Positions 35,015 to 47,165 are shown, counted from the first letter of the stretch. The stretch is 64,000 bases of DNA from Trissonchulus latispiculum (GCA_030248195.1 JASAND010012637.1:50769-114768); one strand, 5' to 3'. The notes: generated by a model not told the origin, from the sequence alone. Numbers and translations: made by a program.

Positions 35015-35346
35015 AGAGCAAGGCAATCCATCGATGTCCTCCTCAACTTCATCCGTAGTCCAACCGTCCTTCTCCTCTATCTGCTTTTTCTTCTCACGAC
35101 GACGTCTACGACGCTGACGCAGACTCAATTTGTTGGAATGTTCTTTCAGGTAGGGCAAGGCTAGATCTTCTCCTGTGACGGGATCATACATTTCCACGGC
35201 CCAGACGGGGGCAACTGGACTGGCGATGGATGAGGTCACTTGTTTCACCTGGTCACCAAAGACCAGACGAACCTCGTACTCCAATCGCTCCATGGTCTCT
35301 TCGAACAGTTCCAGCTTTTCTGATGACAAATTCTGGCGATGAATCT
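35015..35346 (-). CDS. Internal exon of unrecognised gene, coiled-coil and basic stretch
   Basis: The acceptor gacttttctgtttcag precedes 35346 and the donor TGCTCT/gtgagc follows 35015. Entered in phase 1, it codes 110 residues: a helical part KLELFEETMERLEYEVRLVF, a middle PVWAVEMYDPVTGEDLALPY, then a basic run LRQRRRRRREKKK and an acidic end DGWTTDEVEEDIDG. The basic run could be a nuclear-localisation or RNA-binding patch. The upstream exon is unknown. It is on the strand of the Tudor exons 12 kb away and might be the same gene. Confidence 0.75.
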
Positions 35347-35464
35347 CTGAAACAGAAAAGTCAAATGCACAAAATTCGATGATCACTCCAATAATATGTA
35401 TAAATATGTACACACAACTTTATGTATGCGTAAGGTAAAAGGTAAAAGGTAAAGGGAAAGAGGT

Positions 35465-35830
35465 AGGTGAAATAAGTAAATTGGAGAGAACTCCAACCTG
35501 CAGAAGGTTATAGGGCGCCGGTGCTTATCTCCGGATTCTCAGCCCAAAGCCAGAAGTGACAACTCAAATGTTGACTGCATCTGTGGAAAGGGATCCAGCC
35601 CTTCATCAGGCTTACGCCAGAACACAAACCCCTGTTACCTTCCCACCGCAACGGTACCCATTTACGGACTGACCAGTTAAGGATAGACAGCTGAGTTGGC
35701 TGGAGTCCACGGTGAATCCAATATGTGCTTAGTCCCTTGTTCAAAGGGATTTGTGAAAGCCATGTGACATGGGGGTTCGAACCTCGGACTGTTGGATCCA
35801 TAATCGAAAGCCACTTGGCCGTCGCAGCAC
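35465..35830 (-). mobile_element. tRNA-derived SINE, full-length copy
   Basis: Read on the minus strand, the head at 35830-35770 has A-box-like GGCCAAGTGGCTTTCG and B-box GGTTCGAACC(C) spacing of a tRNA (Ser/Leu-like), transcribed by RNA polymerase III in active families. A unique body follows and a tail of CTTTACC-type repeats (35440-35475). The copy at 44467-44832 matches throughout. Confidence 0.85.
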
Positions 35831-36288
35831 AAGTCCTTTACGTACACGTAGCTAATGTCAAAAGGAATGACCAACAAAATACAGCAAATTGCTAATCGCA
35901 AACAACTACAACTACATACGTAACCGAATTTAGCTAATCAACAAATGGTTTAATGTGAAAAGTTTCGCATACAGAAAATATAGATTCATTTAACCGACAA
36001 ATGCTGTTGATCCAAAAAACAAAGCAGACGACCAACAATTGGAATACGTTATGCCGTCTACGCCAGTTGTTAAATAGAAATTCTTGCCGGAAGGAACGAT
36101 TTCATTATTTTCCCACGCGATGAACTGAGTAAAGCCACTGTTTGTACTTTAAAGCCCGGTTCACACAGCACAAGGTTTAAGGTTAAACTTCGTTGTGTAT
36201 GTTGAAGCGTTCGCAGTGGAAGGGTTTAGGTTTAAGAAAGTCGAGTTAAAATATTTTAACTTTGCATTTAGGTTTAAGATTCCGGCAC

Positions 36289-36292
<4 letters not shown>

Positions 36293-36373
<81 letters not shown>

Positions 36374-36390
36374 GTATATATATATGGTTT
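36293..36390. repeat. (TA)n microsatellite
   Basis: Almost pure TA dinucleotides, interrupted only by one CG near 36374. Confidence 0.95.
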
Positions 36391-36926
36391 AGTTAATAAT
36401 TTTCGTCATATGTTACTTCGTAGAATTCCTTACGTATTCACAGAACTAAAATTTTTAAATCCTTGAACATTTGAATGCACACTGTTTGATTTAAGAAACC
36501 ATGTGATATTCAGACGTTCCTTAAACCTTGCTTAAACCTTAAACCTATTGCACAGCGAACCGGATTTAATATGGAATGCTACACATTTTCTAACAATATA
36601 AATTTCAAAATTAAGCAATTTTATTAAATTCCAGCTTTAAGAAGTACGCAGGCACAACTTAAACAGGCAATATATTATACCCAGCCAGCACTTCCCCTCC
36701 TGTCAAAGTTGTCTGAAGCTAAGCACTTTGGCCATGACATTCTTGTTTGCAGCTGTTCCTCCCAGCCTCATATGTACAAACTTAGCTAACACCTCGCTCT
36801 CGCTACTCTTTCACTCAATAAAATAATGCATAATTGTTGTGCAACTAAGTGTGTGTTACTCAGGAAAATATGCCTATACCTACGCAGACCAACATAAAGA
36901 CATAAACGCAGAACACGCTTACTTAC

Positions 36927-37061
36927 TTCCAGCTTCTGTTTTGTGCAGCTAAGGACTGAAGATACTTTGTTTCCTGGATTGCCGTATTTCTTAATTTCAA
37001 CTTTAACAGTGAAGTAAGGATTGAACTTTATGGTTTTAAATTCAAAATTACCACGCACTAA
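36927..37061 (-). CDS. Candidate internal exon, minus strand
   Basis: Minus strand: a weak acceptor ending at 37062 (atattag) and a perfect donor gtaagt after 36927 frame 45 codons in phase 0. The sequence includes GNFEFKTIKFNPYFTVKVEIKK and ends in SSVLSCTKQKLE. The alternation of beta-like stretches could be the end of the extended Tudor fold begun at 48437-47166. Exit phase 0 does not match the phase 1 entry of exon 35346, so at least one exon would be missing. Unproven. Confidence 0.35.
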
Positions 37062-37249
37062 CTAATATTGAATGATTAAAGATGTGTTATGAAAGCAATG
37101 ACCGTTTCAAAGACACAATTTTATCAATTCGAACTTCAGAAACTAAAGACAGCACATAATTTTGCTTTTTTGTCTTAACCATAAGTGCGTTATGAAATCG
37201 GGATTTTATAAAATGAATATATTATGGTAGAAGAAATGCTTAGTTGCAG

Positions 37250-37371
37250 GCATGTCAATTGCATTCATTGAAAAGCCTCCAAGTATACTCAACAAACCTG
37301 ATGGCAGCAGTGTCCTTTTTGAATGCATCGTTGCAGGAACACCGCAGCCGGAAGTTAAATGGTTCTTTAAG
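37250..37371 (+). CDS. Muscle-type I-set Ig domain, exon 1 of 3
   Basis: The acceptor tgcttagttgcag ends at 37249 and the donor AAG/gtaaga follows 37371. The exon enters in phase 1 and codes MSIAFIEKPPSILNKPDG, SSVLFECIVAGTPQPEV and KWFFK: A strand, B strand with Cys, the G-x-P-x-P turn and the C-strand Trp. It ends in phase 0 and continues in frame at 42897. The form of the domain is that of titin, twitchin and related sarcomeric giants, which string Ig and Fn3 modules along the thick filament. Flanking modules lie outside or were not recognised. Confidence 0.85.
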
Positions 37372-38048
37372 GTAAGAAATGTATCTTGTATGAAACGAAC
37401 CAATGCTAAGAATATATACCTATTACTGTTAGATGGCACTGTTATATACACGGACCAAAATAACAATTCCCATCTCAACCTTTCCTGGTATCCACACAGC
37501 ATAGCATTAGCGCCCGCCGCTACATAAAAAGGGCTATTATTGCATGTTATAAGTCATTGAAAAGTTCAAATTACTGCTTAAGGGGGGCCCACGAATTTCA
37601 CTAAAAGTTCGATGTTGGAAAAGCTGTTGTAAAATAGTTTAAAGTTTGAAAGAAATCCATGCAGCGTAGCGTCCTGTGGAGTCATCAAAAGTTGGTGTTG
37701 TCGGTCCAAAACTCGACATGACACGTATACAAACTTCGCCTCACCCTGATCGCTATGCGCAAAGTACGGTACCCAAAGTTTCCAGAAATAGTTCTGACAC
37801 AATCAAAGTGCGAAAAATTGAGTGTTGTAGGTCTATACGGGTGGAGGTTAACTAAAGTCTAATGCGCAGTCGTTTACCAAAATGAACCCAACTTTGCTCC
37901 AATTGCTACTCCAAGTATCTGTCTAAACTTATGTAAAAATGACGTGATTTCGTTAATCCCTGCATTCGCAGTGCTAGATATTACAACATTATCGATACTG
38001 TCGCTGTTATTTGGTGCCATTTCGAAAACGTGACTCAATTACTCCAAA

Positions 38049-39239
38049 CAGGGGCGCACCCAAGGGGGGGGGGCGGCGGCCGCCCCCCCTGTCAGGTTTC
38101 CAAGGTCAGAAAAATTAAGAAGCAGAAAGGAGAAAAAGCAGAAAAAACAAAAATTTTCGCGCCTGCGGCGCGAATTAACCATTCTTTGGTTGTTTTGAGG
38201 ATAGCATACGTATGGAGTGGTGTAGGGTGGTGGTCTTCAATTATTATTCGGTATATAGTAGGAATTTCAAGAGTGCTCTAAATTAATTTCCTGAGACTAT
38301 TTACCGTAGTTTAGGCTCTGGCTTCTTCTGAAGGGCTGCCACCTACCGCACCCCCCGCATACCTCTTCGATTCTACATTGATCCTTCCGTCTGCAGTTGC
38401 TATACTTTCTGCGCGTACTATGCATACTATGCGTTGCTGCTTGTTTCTATTTTGATTTGACATGGTAAACTAAAATGTGTATATCTGTTCAAGGGAACAT
38501 ATTTCTAACAAACTATTCACTTAACTGTTAAACTGCTCAAGGCAGGGAATTCAAAGCTTTGAAAAAAAGTTACTCCGAAATTTAAAATTTTCTTCGACTT
38601 ATGGGCGGCTGGACCCCTGCGTATCTATTTTTCGCCAGCTATTCATACGTACTTTGACACCGCAGTTCGATGAGTATGCAATGTAAAATGAAGCTAAGGC
38701 TCTTAACGATGTTTAAAAACTCTTCAAAACGCAGTAATTCGAAGCTAAGAGCGTTTATAGCTTTATAGCGTTGAGAAGCAATTTTTGTAATTTTATATAC
38801 GCAGTCAAAATTAAAAATACGCATTCGAAAATAAAAATACGCAAAATTTACACAGGTCCGATTTTCAAAAAAGTCTAGCGTTGCGTAGCTTAGTTTAGAG
38901 TTTTATCAGTTTGGTTATATATATATACCTTATATATCCGGCGAAACCAGGGCGCCAGCCAGAAGACAATTTTGATCCTTTGAAACAACAAAAAGTGGTC
39001 AGAAAAAATTGTTTTCAGGTCTTGAATGCAAAAAATTTCCCAACTTCTGGGGGCTGCGCCCCCCAGACCCCCTGCTTTCGTATTTCTGAGAATGATTAAT
39101 CCTATTCAACTATCTCAATCAATGGAACCAAACCAACTACTACATGCTTGTTCTTAAAGCACGTAAAACATAATAAATTTTAGAAAAATTTAAACATTGT
39201 TGCCGCCCGCCCTGTCAGAAAACTCTGGGTGCGCCACTG
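38049..39239. mobile_element. Non-autonomous hAT-like element
   Basis: Exact 8-bp flanks ACTCCAAA (38041-38048 and 39240-39247) border ends CAGGGGCGCACCCAAGG and the inverse of CAGTGGCGCACCCAGAG. It holds the GCGCC-loop-GGCGCG hairpin near 38157 and the CTGGGGG/CCCCCAGACC block near 39046. It sits in the 5.5-kb intron after Ig exon 37250-37371. Confidence 0.9.
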
Positions 39240-39555
39240 ACTCCAAAGTACTGCGGCAGAATCGGCTGAAACTTTGCGCATTACAGGTGAGTGAGCGTAC
39301 CAAGATGTAAAGAAAGCAAAGTCACTAAACCTCGCTTCAATGTTTAGAAATGCTATATTGATTTCTCGAAGAATCGATCGCTCCAAAAAGCTCTAAGACT
39401 GTTGTAAGCGCAACTGAACGAAGGAAGCGTCATATCGAAAAACGGATTTCATATTCGGATTCAGCAGGTCAAATAGCCCCTATAAGCACGCGCCTTTTCG
39501 GCAAAATCGGAGACAAAAAATTTTTGACCCCATTTTTACTGCGCTTAGATATATA

Positions 39556-39559
39556 GCTT

Positions 39560-39650
<91 letters not shown>
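39556..39650. repeat. (TA)n microsatellite
   Basis: Two TA runs separated by a short CTTATA break. Confidence 0.95.
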
Positions 39651-39658
<8 letters not shown>

Positions 39659-39767
39659 TTTGGAAAGCAAGCTGAAGATTCATACTACAGAACTATATAG
39701 TAACCATAGCAATGGCACCCCGCAGCCGCGGGGACAGGTGAATACAGGTGAATATATATATATATAT

Positions 39768-41661
39768 CAGTGGCGCAGCCAGAACTTTGTGACGGGGCAT
39801 GCGGACCACGATTTTTGAAAATCAGGGCCCCGTTGCATAAAAATATTGATGGCTGAATATTGATTTGCTGATAAACCATCAGTAAATCTAATCAGTATGT
39901 TTAAGGGTAGGGGTCCACCATGAGAAAATTTATAGTCACGCATTTCGCTCATTTCTACACATAATGTAGCCACACATGTTGTACGTACCAAGTTTAAATA
40001 TTGAGTCGTTTCATCCATGTCTCCACGAGTTACGAGCTATCAACTGCTTGCAATTGTAATAATGGGCGAAACGAGGGTACCGCTTGAGACTAAGGCAATT
40101 TTCCTTATACAGTCATCAATTTTAGAGCTTCAATGGGGTGTACATTTGAAAATTGATCTAAAGAATTTATTTTGTCCCGGTGTTGGCAGGCTAAACGAGA
40201 TTTCATGCCTATTTAACGACTTTTAGAGAGCAGCAAGGCCAATGTTGAGGTTAGATAACAAGACCCTTTAACGGTTATTAACTTCAATTTGGTGCAATTG
40301 CGGACCATAGCCCAAGAAGAAAAAATGTTCCCCGCATTAAGAGCTTTCGATTGATGTCAAATTTATCATATTTTGAGAAATTTGAAAAAATCGATATTTT
40401 TGCTATATGGGTACCAGTCCGACACATTTGGATGCCTGGCATTTTTTTAGGGTTTTTAAAGTGGGGGGAAGTGGGGGGAGGCTTCCGAAAAGTGGGGGGG
40501 GCGAGTCCAAGGTATAAAATACCAAAATTTTTAGCGAAAAATTAGCATTTTTTAGGTAAAAACACAAAAAATAGCTGTTTTTAAGCTTAAAATTAACTTA
40601 TAAGTCCATAAATTAGCTAAAAATTGAGAAAATTTTTGAAAATTTGACCTCAAAAACCTAATTTTTCGACACTTTTGGGCGACCCCCAAAAAAGTGGGGG
40701 GGCTTGCCGAAAAGTGGTGGGGGGCTGCCAAAAGTGGGGGGGCTTTCGAAAAGTGGGGGGGCCCACCCCCCCCCCTAAAAAATGCCAGGATGCAACGACC
40801 ACGTTGGGCTACTTAGCATGAATAATTGTAGTCAACACTGAACTACAGCCACCAGAAATAACGAGAAACGAGACATTTTGGCATTTGGTAGCTGCAGATT
40901 GCAATGGTCTCACGTAATAGGCAAAAAATCGAAAAAATTCAAAATTTTGGTAAAAAACCAAATTTTTAGTGACAAAAAATCTCGAAACTGGGCAAAGATT
41001 ATCAGCATCATTTGGTACTGTTAGAAACGTCTACGTATATACTGTGATTTATTGGAATCAGATTTTTAGTTAGGGTTTCAATTTATATAATGCTTGATCA
41101 AAGTTGAAACACACCAGTTTTCAACAACGAAAAACGTCAAATTTCACAGTCAGCAAGCTTCAAAAATTATTTTAAAAAATTTAAAGGCCTAACTCAAAAA
41201 TCTAATTCCAACAAATTAAAGTATACAAATAGACGTTTCTAATGATACCAAATTATGCTGATAATCTTTGCCCAGTTTCGAAATTTTTTGACATTAGTCA
41301 AAAAATTGAAACTTCCAGTTTCCTATGTTTAACACATGAGATCTCAACTTTGAAGTGAAATACTCATTAACCGTAAAAGATCCGACTTTAATTTCAAAAA
41401 CTCGTTCGCAGCCGAAAAATTGTGCTTGAATAAATTTGGACACATCCTGACTGTCCAGTTTAGAGGTAGATTTGCTTGAACAGACTAACACCAATACTGT
41501 TCTTCTAGTACATTGAAAGTACAAAATAATTTAATTGGCAACGAAATCGCGAAATTTTTGCTTCTAAGGTGGCTTTACTTCGTCGGGTTACTTTTTCTTA
41601 TTTCCGAATCCTGACGGGGCATGCGGCCGCATGCCCCGCATGCCCCCTGGCTGCGCCCCTG
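39768..41661. mobile_element. hAT-like element with internal inverted arms
   Basis: Ends CAGTGGCGCAGCCAG and CTGGCTGCGCCCCTG (inverse) are each bordered by ATATATAT, weak evidence as the target is an AT run. GACGGGGCATGCGG lies just inside both ends. Inside, 40920-41080 and 41150-41310 are inverse copies. A smaller insert lies at 40437-40787. Confidence 0.8.
40437..40787. mobile_element. Nested MITE with CTGGCATTTTTTTAGGG ends
   Basis: The left end CTGGCATTTTTTTAGGG and right end CCCTAAAAAATGCCAG are inverses, with GATGC on both outer sides. Inside are G-rich phrases (AAGTGGGGGG) at both margins. A degenerate relative occupies 42600-42855. Confidence 0.7.
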
Positions 41662-41689
41662 ATATATATATATATAGCTTTTCAGATAA

Positions 41690-41752
41690 AGGGCCGCGCA
41701 GCGCCTTTACACCCATATTATAGGGGGTCGCTCTCGCGTCCCCTTATAATTT
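41690..41752. mobile_element. Fragment of HINE-like 3' end with hairpin
   Basis: GGGCCGCGCAGCGCCTTTAC and the hairpin 41717-41750 match the termini of the two satellite-bearing elements (32600-32660, 54560-54619). Only the terminus is present. Confidence 0.7.
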
Positions 41753-41772
41753 AAGTTTATTTCTCCATAATT

Positions 41773-42054
41773 TCACAATAAGTAAAAAAATCGTCCCCAG
41801 CTATTTAATGGAGGTATCGAATGATATAACCGATGTCTCGCGAAAAAATTTACTGGAGTCTGCAAAAAATCTGGAAAATTATACTTCTGCTAAAATGCGT
41901 TGGAAATATTTTAGAAAAGCAACATTAGTTTCATGGCATGCACTAAAAAGAGCAGATGTCAAGCTGCATTTTGATATAAAAATGGCTTCTTAACTCCAAG
42001 TAATGAATGAGTAATAGTGGTGCAAACTTTATGTGACCAAAGGGAATCACCACC
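41773..42054. mobile_element. TTAA-family element, 5'-truncated copy 3
   Basis: It matches 26870-27154 of copy 2 closely, ends with the same CACCACC terminus and is followed by TTAA at 42055-42058. The left part is lost at the junction with the HINE fragment. Confidence 0.85.
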
Positions 42055-42077
42055 TTAAAACAGAGTTCAGTGTGCAG

Positions 42078-42479
42078 CAGGGGCGGATCCAGGGGGGGGG
42101 GGCGCCCGTCCGTGCCGTCGCGGTTCGAAGGTACGAAGAATTAAGGAGAAAACTAGGAAAAAGGCCAAAAAAGCAAAAAAATTGCGCAGGCGCGAATTTT
42201 CTTCTTCTTAGCAGCATATTCGTAGTGTACTTGAAGAAAAAGCTTGAAAAGTGTTCGAATTTTCATATAAAAATTCCATTTTTGCCTAAAAATGAGTAAA
42301 TTTTTAAAAATTTTTGCGGTTCTTTGAAATGTAAAGAATTAAAGATTTGAATACAGATTTAATTGCTAAAAACAAAAATTTCTTCAACTTCTGAGGGGCC
42401 CGCCCCCCAAGACCCCTGCTAGAAAAATGTTTCAGTTAGGACCCGCACCCCCCGTTACAAAATCCTGGATGCGCCAGTG
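42078..42479. mobile_element. hAT-like MITE, 402 bp
   Basis: Ends CAGGGGCGGATCCAGG and CCTGGATGCGCCAGTG (inverse) with flanks GTGTGCAG / GGGTGCAG, seven of eight bases shared. The element at 49833-50229 is a close relative. It contains the GCGC hairpin near 42184 and the CCCGCCCCCCAAGACCCC block. Confidence 0.87.
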
Positions 42480-42896
42480 GGGTGCAGAAGTAAACTTAGG
42501 TATTTTTTTAAAGTTAGAAGTTGTTTGGCACCTAATGTGTTTCTATAATTATATAGTTAGTTTGTTATAAATGTGCTAAAAAATCTCATCCCCTCAGACC
42601 AGACACTTTTTAGGGTTTTGAAAGCGGGGACAGAGCATAAATATACCAAAATGTTTAGCGAAAAATGAGCATTGTCAAGGTAAACACTCAAAATCTCTAT
42701 TTTTAAGCTTAAACTGAGCTTATAAGTGCATAAATGTAGCTACAAATTGAGAAAATACGTGAAAATTTGACCTCGAAAACTTAATTTTTCGACACATTTG
42801 GGCGGCCGCCAAAAAAAGAGGGTGGGGCCCATCCCACCCCAATAAAAATGCCAGTCCGACTAGATTAAACCCATTAATGTTGTTGTTTGTGTTTAG

Positions 42897-42980
42897 GACA
42901 ACGAGATCAAACCAAGTGACAGATACGTCATGAAAGCCAAGAAAATGGTTGGGAAATACACTTGTACACTTCTTATAAAG
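42897..42980 (+). CDS. Muscle-type I-set Ig domain, exon 2 of 3
   Basis: The acceptor tgtttgtgtttag ends at 42896 and the donor AAG/gtatat follows 42980; 28 codons in phase 0 at both ends. It codes DNEIKPSDRYVMKAKKMVG and KYTCTLLIK: C', D and E strands, including a Cys in strand E as often seen in titin/twitchin Ig modules. Its frame and fold position join exon 37371 to exon 44964. Confidence 0.85.
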
Positions 42981-43216
42981 GTATATGTTCTCTCGTTATA
43001 TTTCTGTTACATACAACAGCTTAACGCATATTCTGACAATCTTTAATCTAATCGGTGTCACATTATAATGACGGCTGCACCAGTGGAAAAAACTTTTGTA
43101 AAAAGTTTGTGCCTTTTGCTGCTGCAAAGACTACTGTTAAAGCTGGCAAATAGAATTTCAAGCCGGAATGTCCCAGCCAATGTGGAAATTTTTGACTAAT
43201 TCTTCTTTTCCAATCA

Positions 43217-43990
43217 GGTTTTTTTTAAAATTTCAACTGTGCTTTTTAGTGTTTTAAAGAAAGTTTTTAAAAATACTCTGTTTTTCCTGAAATTCATATT
43301 TGGCAGGATTAACACGTTTTCAACGGTTTTTACAGCTATATTTTGCATTTTTCGCTTGTTATAAAAGAAAAAACACATGTTGCTTGCTTGTTTGAAAAAC
43401 ACAAACGATATTTCAATGTTCTGAACATTAGATCTTTGCATTGAAGATTTCTTTTTTTGCTACAATGGGGGTCTGGGGGCAGGTCTGGGATCAACAAAGC
43501 AGAAGTAACTAAATTTGTAACAGACTCATTTGCTCTGATCGGTTCTAAAATGGGAAGTTAAAATTTGGAAAGATTCATTAGAATTTTCGTAAAGCCCTGT
43601 ACTTACCAACCTTGAATTTAGTATAACTGACTTCGGTATCTCAAGTAAACACGCAAAATCCTTAAAACAAGCCTCTAAAACTGCAGCTGAGTGCAGCTGA
43701 GTGCATTTGCACGACGGTTCTCGTGCAAATAGTAATTTGCAATTGCCATGCAAATGGTCATTTGCAAGATAATTACTATTTGCACGATTTTTCCGTGAAC
43801 ACGTGCACGGGAACACTATTCGCACGCGACATATTATCTTGCGCCAAAGGCGCAAACTTTTTCTGAAAAAACTCAAAATGAATAAAAATTCACTCGTTCT
43901 GGTGAAACTTTGAGTGTTTTTTTAAAAGTGCGAAAACACAACCCCTGTAAAATAATGCCCTACAACAACCCGCTCCTTTTAAAAATCCTG
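43217..43990. mobile_element. Relative of the 56184-59374 hAT element, boundaries unclear
   Basis: CAGGTTTTTTTTAAAATTTC followed by TGTGCTTTTTAGTG and about 280 more bases are an inverse copy of 59090-59374. The right part (43900-43945) matches the other end of that element in inverse. A pair of inverted AAATAGTAATTTGCAA-type stretches with ATGCAAAT octamers lies at 43720-43800. No clean target duplication was found. Confidence 0.55.
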
Positions 43991-44466
43991 GATACGTTCC
44001 GGTATGGGATTGACTGATTCTTGTCTTCATCTGGGTTGGTCTCAAAAATTCAGGATATACGTACAAAAATTGCAAAATGTCGAAAAATTCTTTTCACATA
44101 AAAGACCCTTTCGAAATAATTCCTGGAAAAACCTCAGCTCACTGCGAAAGATGATAACAAAGAAAAGAAAGAAGAAAGAAAAAAGAAAGACTTACGGCAA
44201 AACAGAATGCTACGTGTTTTGTGCCAAAAAAATTCAAGTCAACCTCCATAAATTTTCAACATCCTGGAATGACCATTGAAACTAACAGAACTACTTATAA
44301 TTCGTGAGAATTAGCGAAATCGGTGACTATTGGTTTTGCAAAAAAAGCGACAGAGCCCCACCCCAGGATGTGCTTCGTGTTCGTCCCTTGCTATGACAAA
44401 GCGTCATGGAACAGAAATTGAAATCACTAATCATACTTGACAGCAATCTATCTAAGACGTATATAG

Positions 44467-44832
44467 GTCAAGGTAAAGGTAAAGGTTGCTCCTGGAGAAG
44501 TCTCCCACCCTTGCAGGGCATGGGGTGCCGGTGCTCATCCCAGGTTTCATTGCCCTTGAGCCAGGAGTGCCACCTCGAATGATGACTGCAACCGTGGAGG
44601 AGGGGCCAGCTCCTCAAGGCAGATGCCCTACACAGTCTCCTTTACCTTCCCACATTCGTGGAACCCATTTACCAATTAAGGATGGATAGCTGGGTTGGCT
44701 AGAGCCCACGGCGAACCGATATGTGCTTAGACCCTTGCTCAAGAGGATTTGTGAAAGCCTTGTGGCAGCGGGATTCGAACCTCGGACTATCGGATCCAAA
44801 GTCGAGCGTCCTCACCACTCGGCCGTCACGGA
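44467..44832 (-). mobile_element. tRNA-derived SINE, full-length copy
   Basis: On the minus strand the head (44832-44770) reads like a tRNA: A-box ACGGCCGAGTGGTGAGGAC, then B-box GGTTCGAATCCC. The body and GGTAAAGGTAAAGG-type tail (44467-44488) match the copy at 35465-35830. It lies in the intron before Ig exon 44964. Confidence 0.9.
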
Positions 44833-44963
44833 TATACTTATGCGACGCAAATGCGCGGCAGTAGCAAACAAAGCCTTAATTTTCACGTGGTTGTAAGCTT
44901 TCTACAATACGTATATATGCGCTTACAATGCATAGCATTACGTATGCACTTTGAATTTTTTAG

Positions 44964-45070
44964 AATCCAAAGCAGGAAGATCAGGGAATCTATAAAGTGG
45001 TCGCCACAAATCAGCACGGAACCAGTGAACGAGAACAAAACTATGTCCTTCAGTGTGTCGCTAATCAAAT
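44964..45070 (+). CDS. Muscle-type I-set Ig domain, exon 3 of 3
   Basis: The acceptor ttgaattttttag ends at 44963. Phase 0 reading gives NPKQEDQGIYKVVATNQHG then TSEREQNYVLQ: the F strand D-x-G-x-Y with Val instead of the second Cys, as in many titin/twitchin modules, and the G strand. The donor is uncertain: gtataa at 45071 leaves phase 2, while gtgtcg at 45055 would leave phase 1, the usual domain-border phase. The frame reaches a stop at 45079 if unspliced. Confidence 0.8.
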
Positions 45071-45404
45071 GTATAAGGATTAGCATAATATTTAACTATT
45101 TAACTAAACGTATCCGATGCTTTCAAAACTTTGTAGACATTGCTGATTTTAAGTTCATTTATTACGGCCTGTATAATGAAATGAGAAAAATGCATCAGGG
45201 TTGCCACAGAAGGGGTCGCGGCTCGATAAAAAATTGCAACCATTTAATTTAAATTAAAGAAAACTATTGAGTTGTGCCAACTAAGTTTTACCTTCAGAAT
45301 TGCGAAATATTAATTATATATCCGTCGAAAATTGTCAAAATCTACAGATGCGGTACGTTAAGGCGTAAGAATAGTGTCTTATTAAAATGTATGCATGCTT
45401 CAAG

Positions 45405-45740
45405 TAGAAATGCACCTGGGTCGCTACTACTGGGGCCAGCTCTCGGCCCCGGTCAGGACCGGGGAAGGCCCGGACATGAAAGGCAGAAAGCAGCTCAATT
45501 TCAAAAAAATTTTAACTGATCACGAAAATCGGGTAAAATCTCTCTAAATATCTCATTATATACGTAATGCAGTTTTCGCTCCGACAAGTCATTATCTTCT
45601 TGTTTTGATTCATTTTTGGCATGAAACGTTGCAGAATGATAGTAAATAATCTAACAGTAAAACCTTCTAAACATTTAGCTGAGTTCAGGCTCCGGTCCAC
45701 GCCGGGGACTGACTACGGAGGCCGAGGCCGTGCATTCCTA
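45405..45740. mobile_element. Possible hAT-like MITE, 336 bp
   Basis: Ends TAGAAATGCAC and GTGCATTCCTA are near inverses, and both have GC-rich inner blocks (GGCCCCGGTC and CCGGTCCACGCC). The flanks GCTTCAAG / GATGCAAG share six of eight bases. Confidence 0.6.
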
Positions 45741-45749
45741 GATGCAAGC

Positions 45750-47160
45750 ATCCGGGACGTATAAATCGCACAGATCAAAAATACTGACCAAACTCACTTT
45801 GTACAGACTATTGTTCCTCAAACCGGAGGGTTTAAAGCACTGAGCCGTTTCCTCAAGTCAGGGTTATATAACTGTGCCTATGCTAGGGATTTTTTCTTGG
45901 GAAGGCTTTTTACCGTATTCTGCCAAACAGTGGCCCACCCAATACAACGCCCATGGTCGTTTTTTCTGAGGGTGGGCGTTTTTTGGATTTCTCAATGCCC
46001 AAAGTTGTGGCTGATTAAACTATTTCAATGCTTAGAATGAATCGTATACGTATTCTTTGGATAGACATATAAGCAACTGACACTTCCTGGGCACCTTGTG
46101 GTCCGCAGAAACTCATCCAATTTATTGAAAATTCACAAAGCAGTAACTATAAGATATAGCCCACGGGCGTTTTTTCGGGGGTGGGCGCTTTTTTGGACTA
46201 CAAAACCCAAATCCGAAACTGCCGATTCCGAAAAAAACTCCCATGGTCCACTGTCTGGCACGATAGGGGGGGGCACGGGGGGCATGTCATTTGAGGGGGT
46301 GGGCGAAGATCTTTCAATTTTTTCAGAAATTGCGGTTTGAAGCCGAAAGCGTTTTGAAAAATTATCCTTCTGACGGATTTTAAGGGGCAAAATTTGGCAA
46401 AAAGGGGCACCCACTTTATTGGGGTGGGGCGATTTTTGGGAGGGAATGAATTGGGGGAGGTTGTTGATGGGGGCCCCGCCCTTCTGTAGAATAAGCCCAG
46501 GCTAAAGCACAGTTCACAGAGTATGGAAATTCACGCAGAAACAACAAAAAATGAAAAATAAAGAGAAAAGTACCCAAGCCACAAAACTGGAACAATGACA
46601 AAAATGGACGAGTGAAGAAAGCATTATTATCTTACAGGAAATAGGAACTAGGAGGTGCTATGCAATTACAAAATTTCTAAGTTTCTACAATTTCTTATTC
46701 CAAAAGAAAAACAGGGAACGAATAAAGAAAACAGAAGAAACCATTTTTATGCTCAATGACAATGCAGTCGTGGGATACAGCTACGTACACAAATTCATCA
46801 ACCTCACATATAGTCAGTGTGAGTTGATATGATTTACAGTTGAACCACCCAAGTCCAACCATATATCAGACTCCCTGCCATGTCTTCTGGCTTCGCCACC
46901 GGCGGGTGATTCTTTTGTGAACAAATTCACAAAAGAAAAATCACTATCAAGTTTGTGTAAAATGCCTCTGGGGCAATTCCTACGGCAAAACTAATGCCAG
47001 TTTTTTGAAAATTCCCCATTGGAAGGTATACGTATATAAAACAGAAAATCTTACCGATGTTTAGCTTCCACAGTTAAATCTACTAAGTCTTCCAAAAAAT
47101 TCATGAAAAAATAGGAAAATAAGGCGCCCTGGTTGATAAAGCCAAAAATACAAACACGTA
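45750..47160. other. Intronic or intergenic stretch with G-rich repeats
   Basis: No exon was supported. A phrase like GGGCGTTTTTTC..GGTGGGCG occurs at 45947-45985 and again at 46165-46195, about 210 bp apart, followed by G-runs at 46265-46300 and 46420-46475. Their translations are not genes. Confidence 0.5.
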
Positions 47161-47165
47161 TATAC

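Noticed and set aside
35770..35830. tRNA gene
   Set aside because: A- and B-box-like sequence is present, but it is the head of a SINE with a matching copy at 44832; no intact cloverleaf is evident.
37206..37502. Minus-strand 98-residue frame
   Set aside because: It is the antisense shadow of the plus-strand Ig exon at 37250-37371, which has splice sites and domain motifs.
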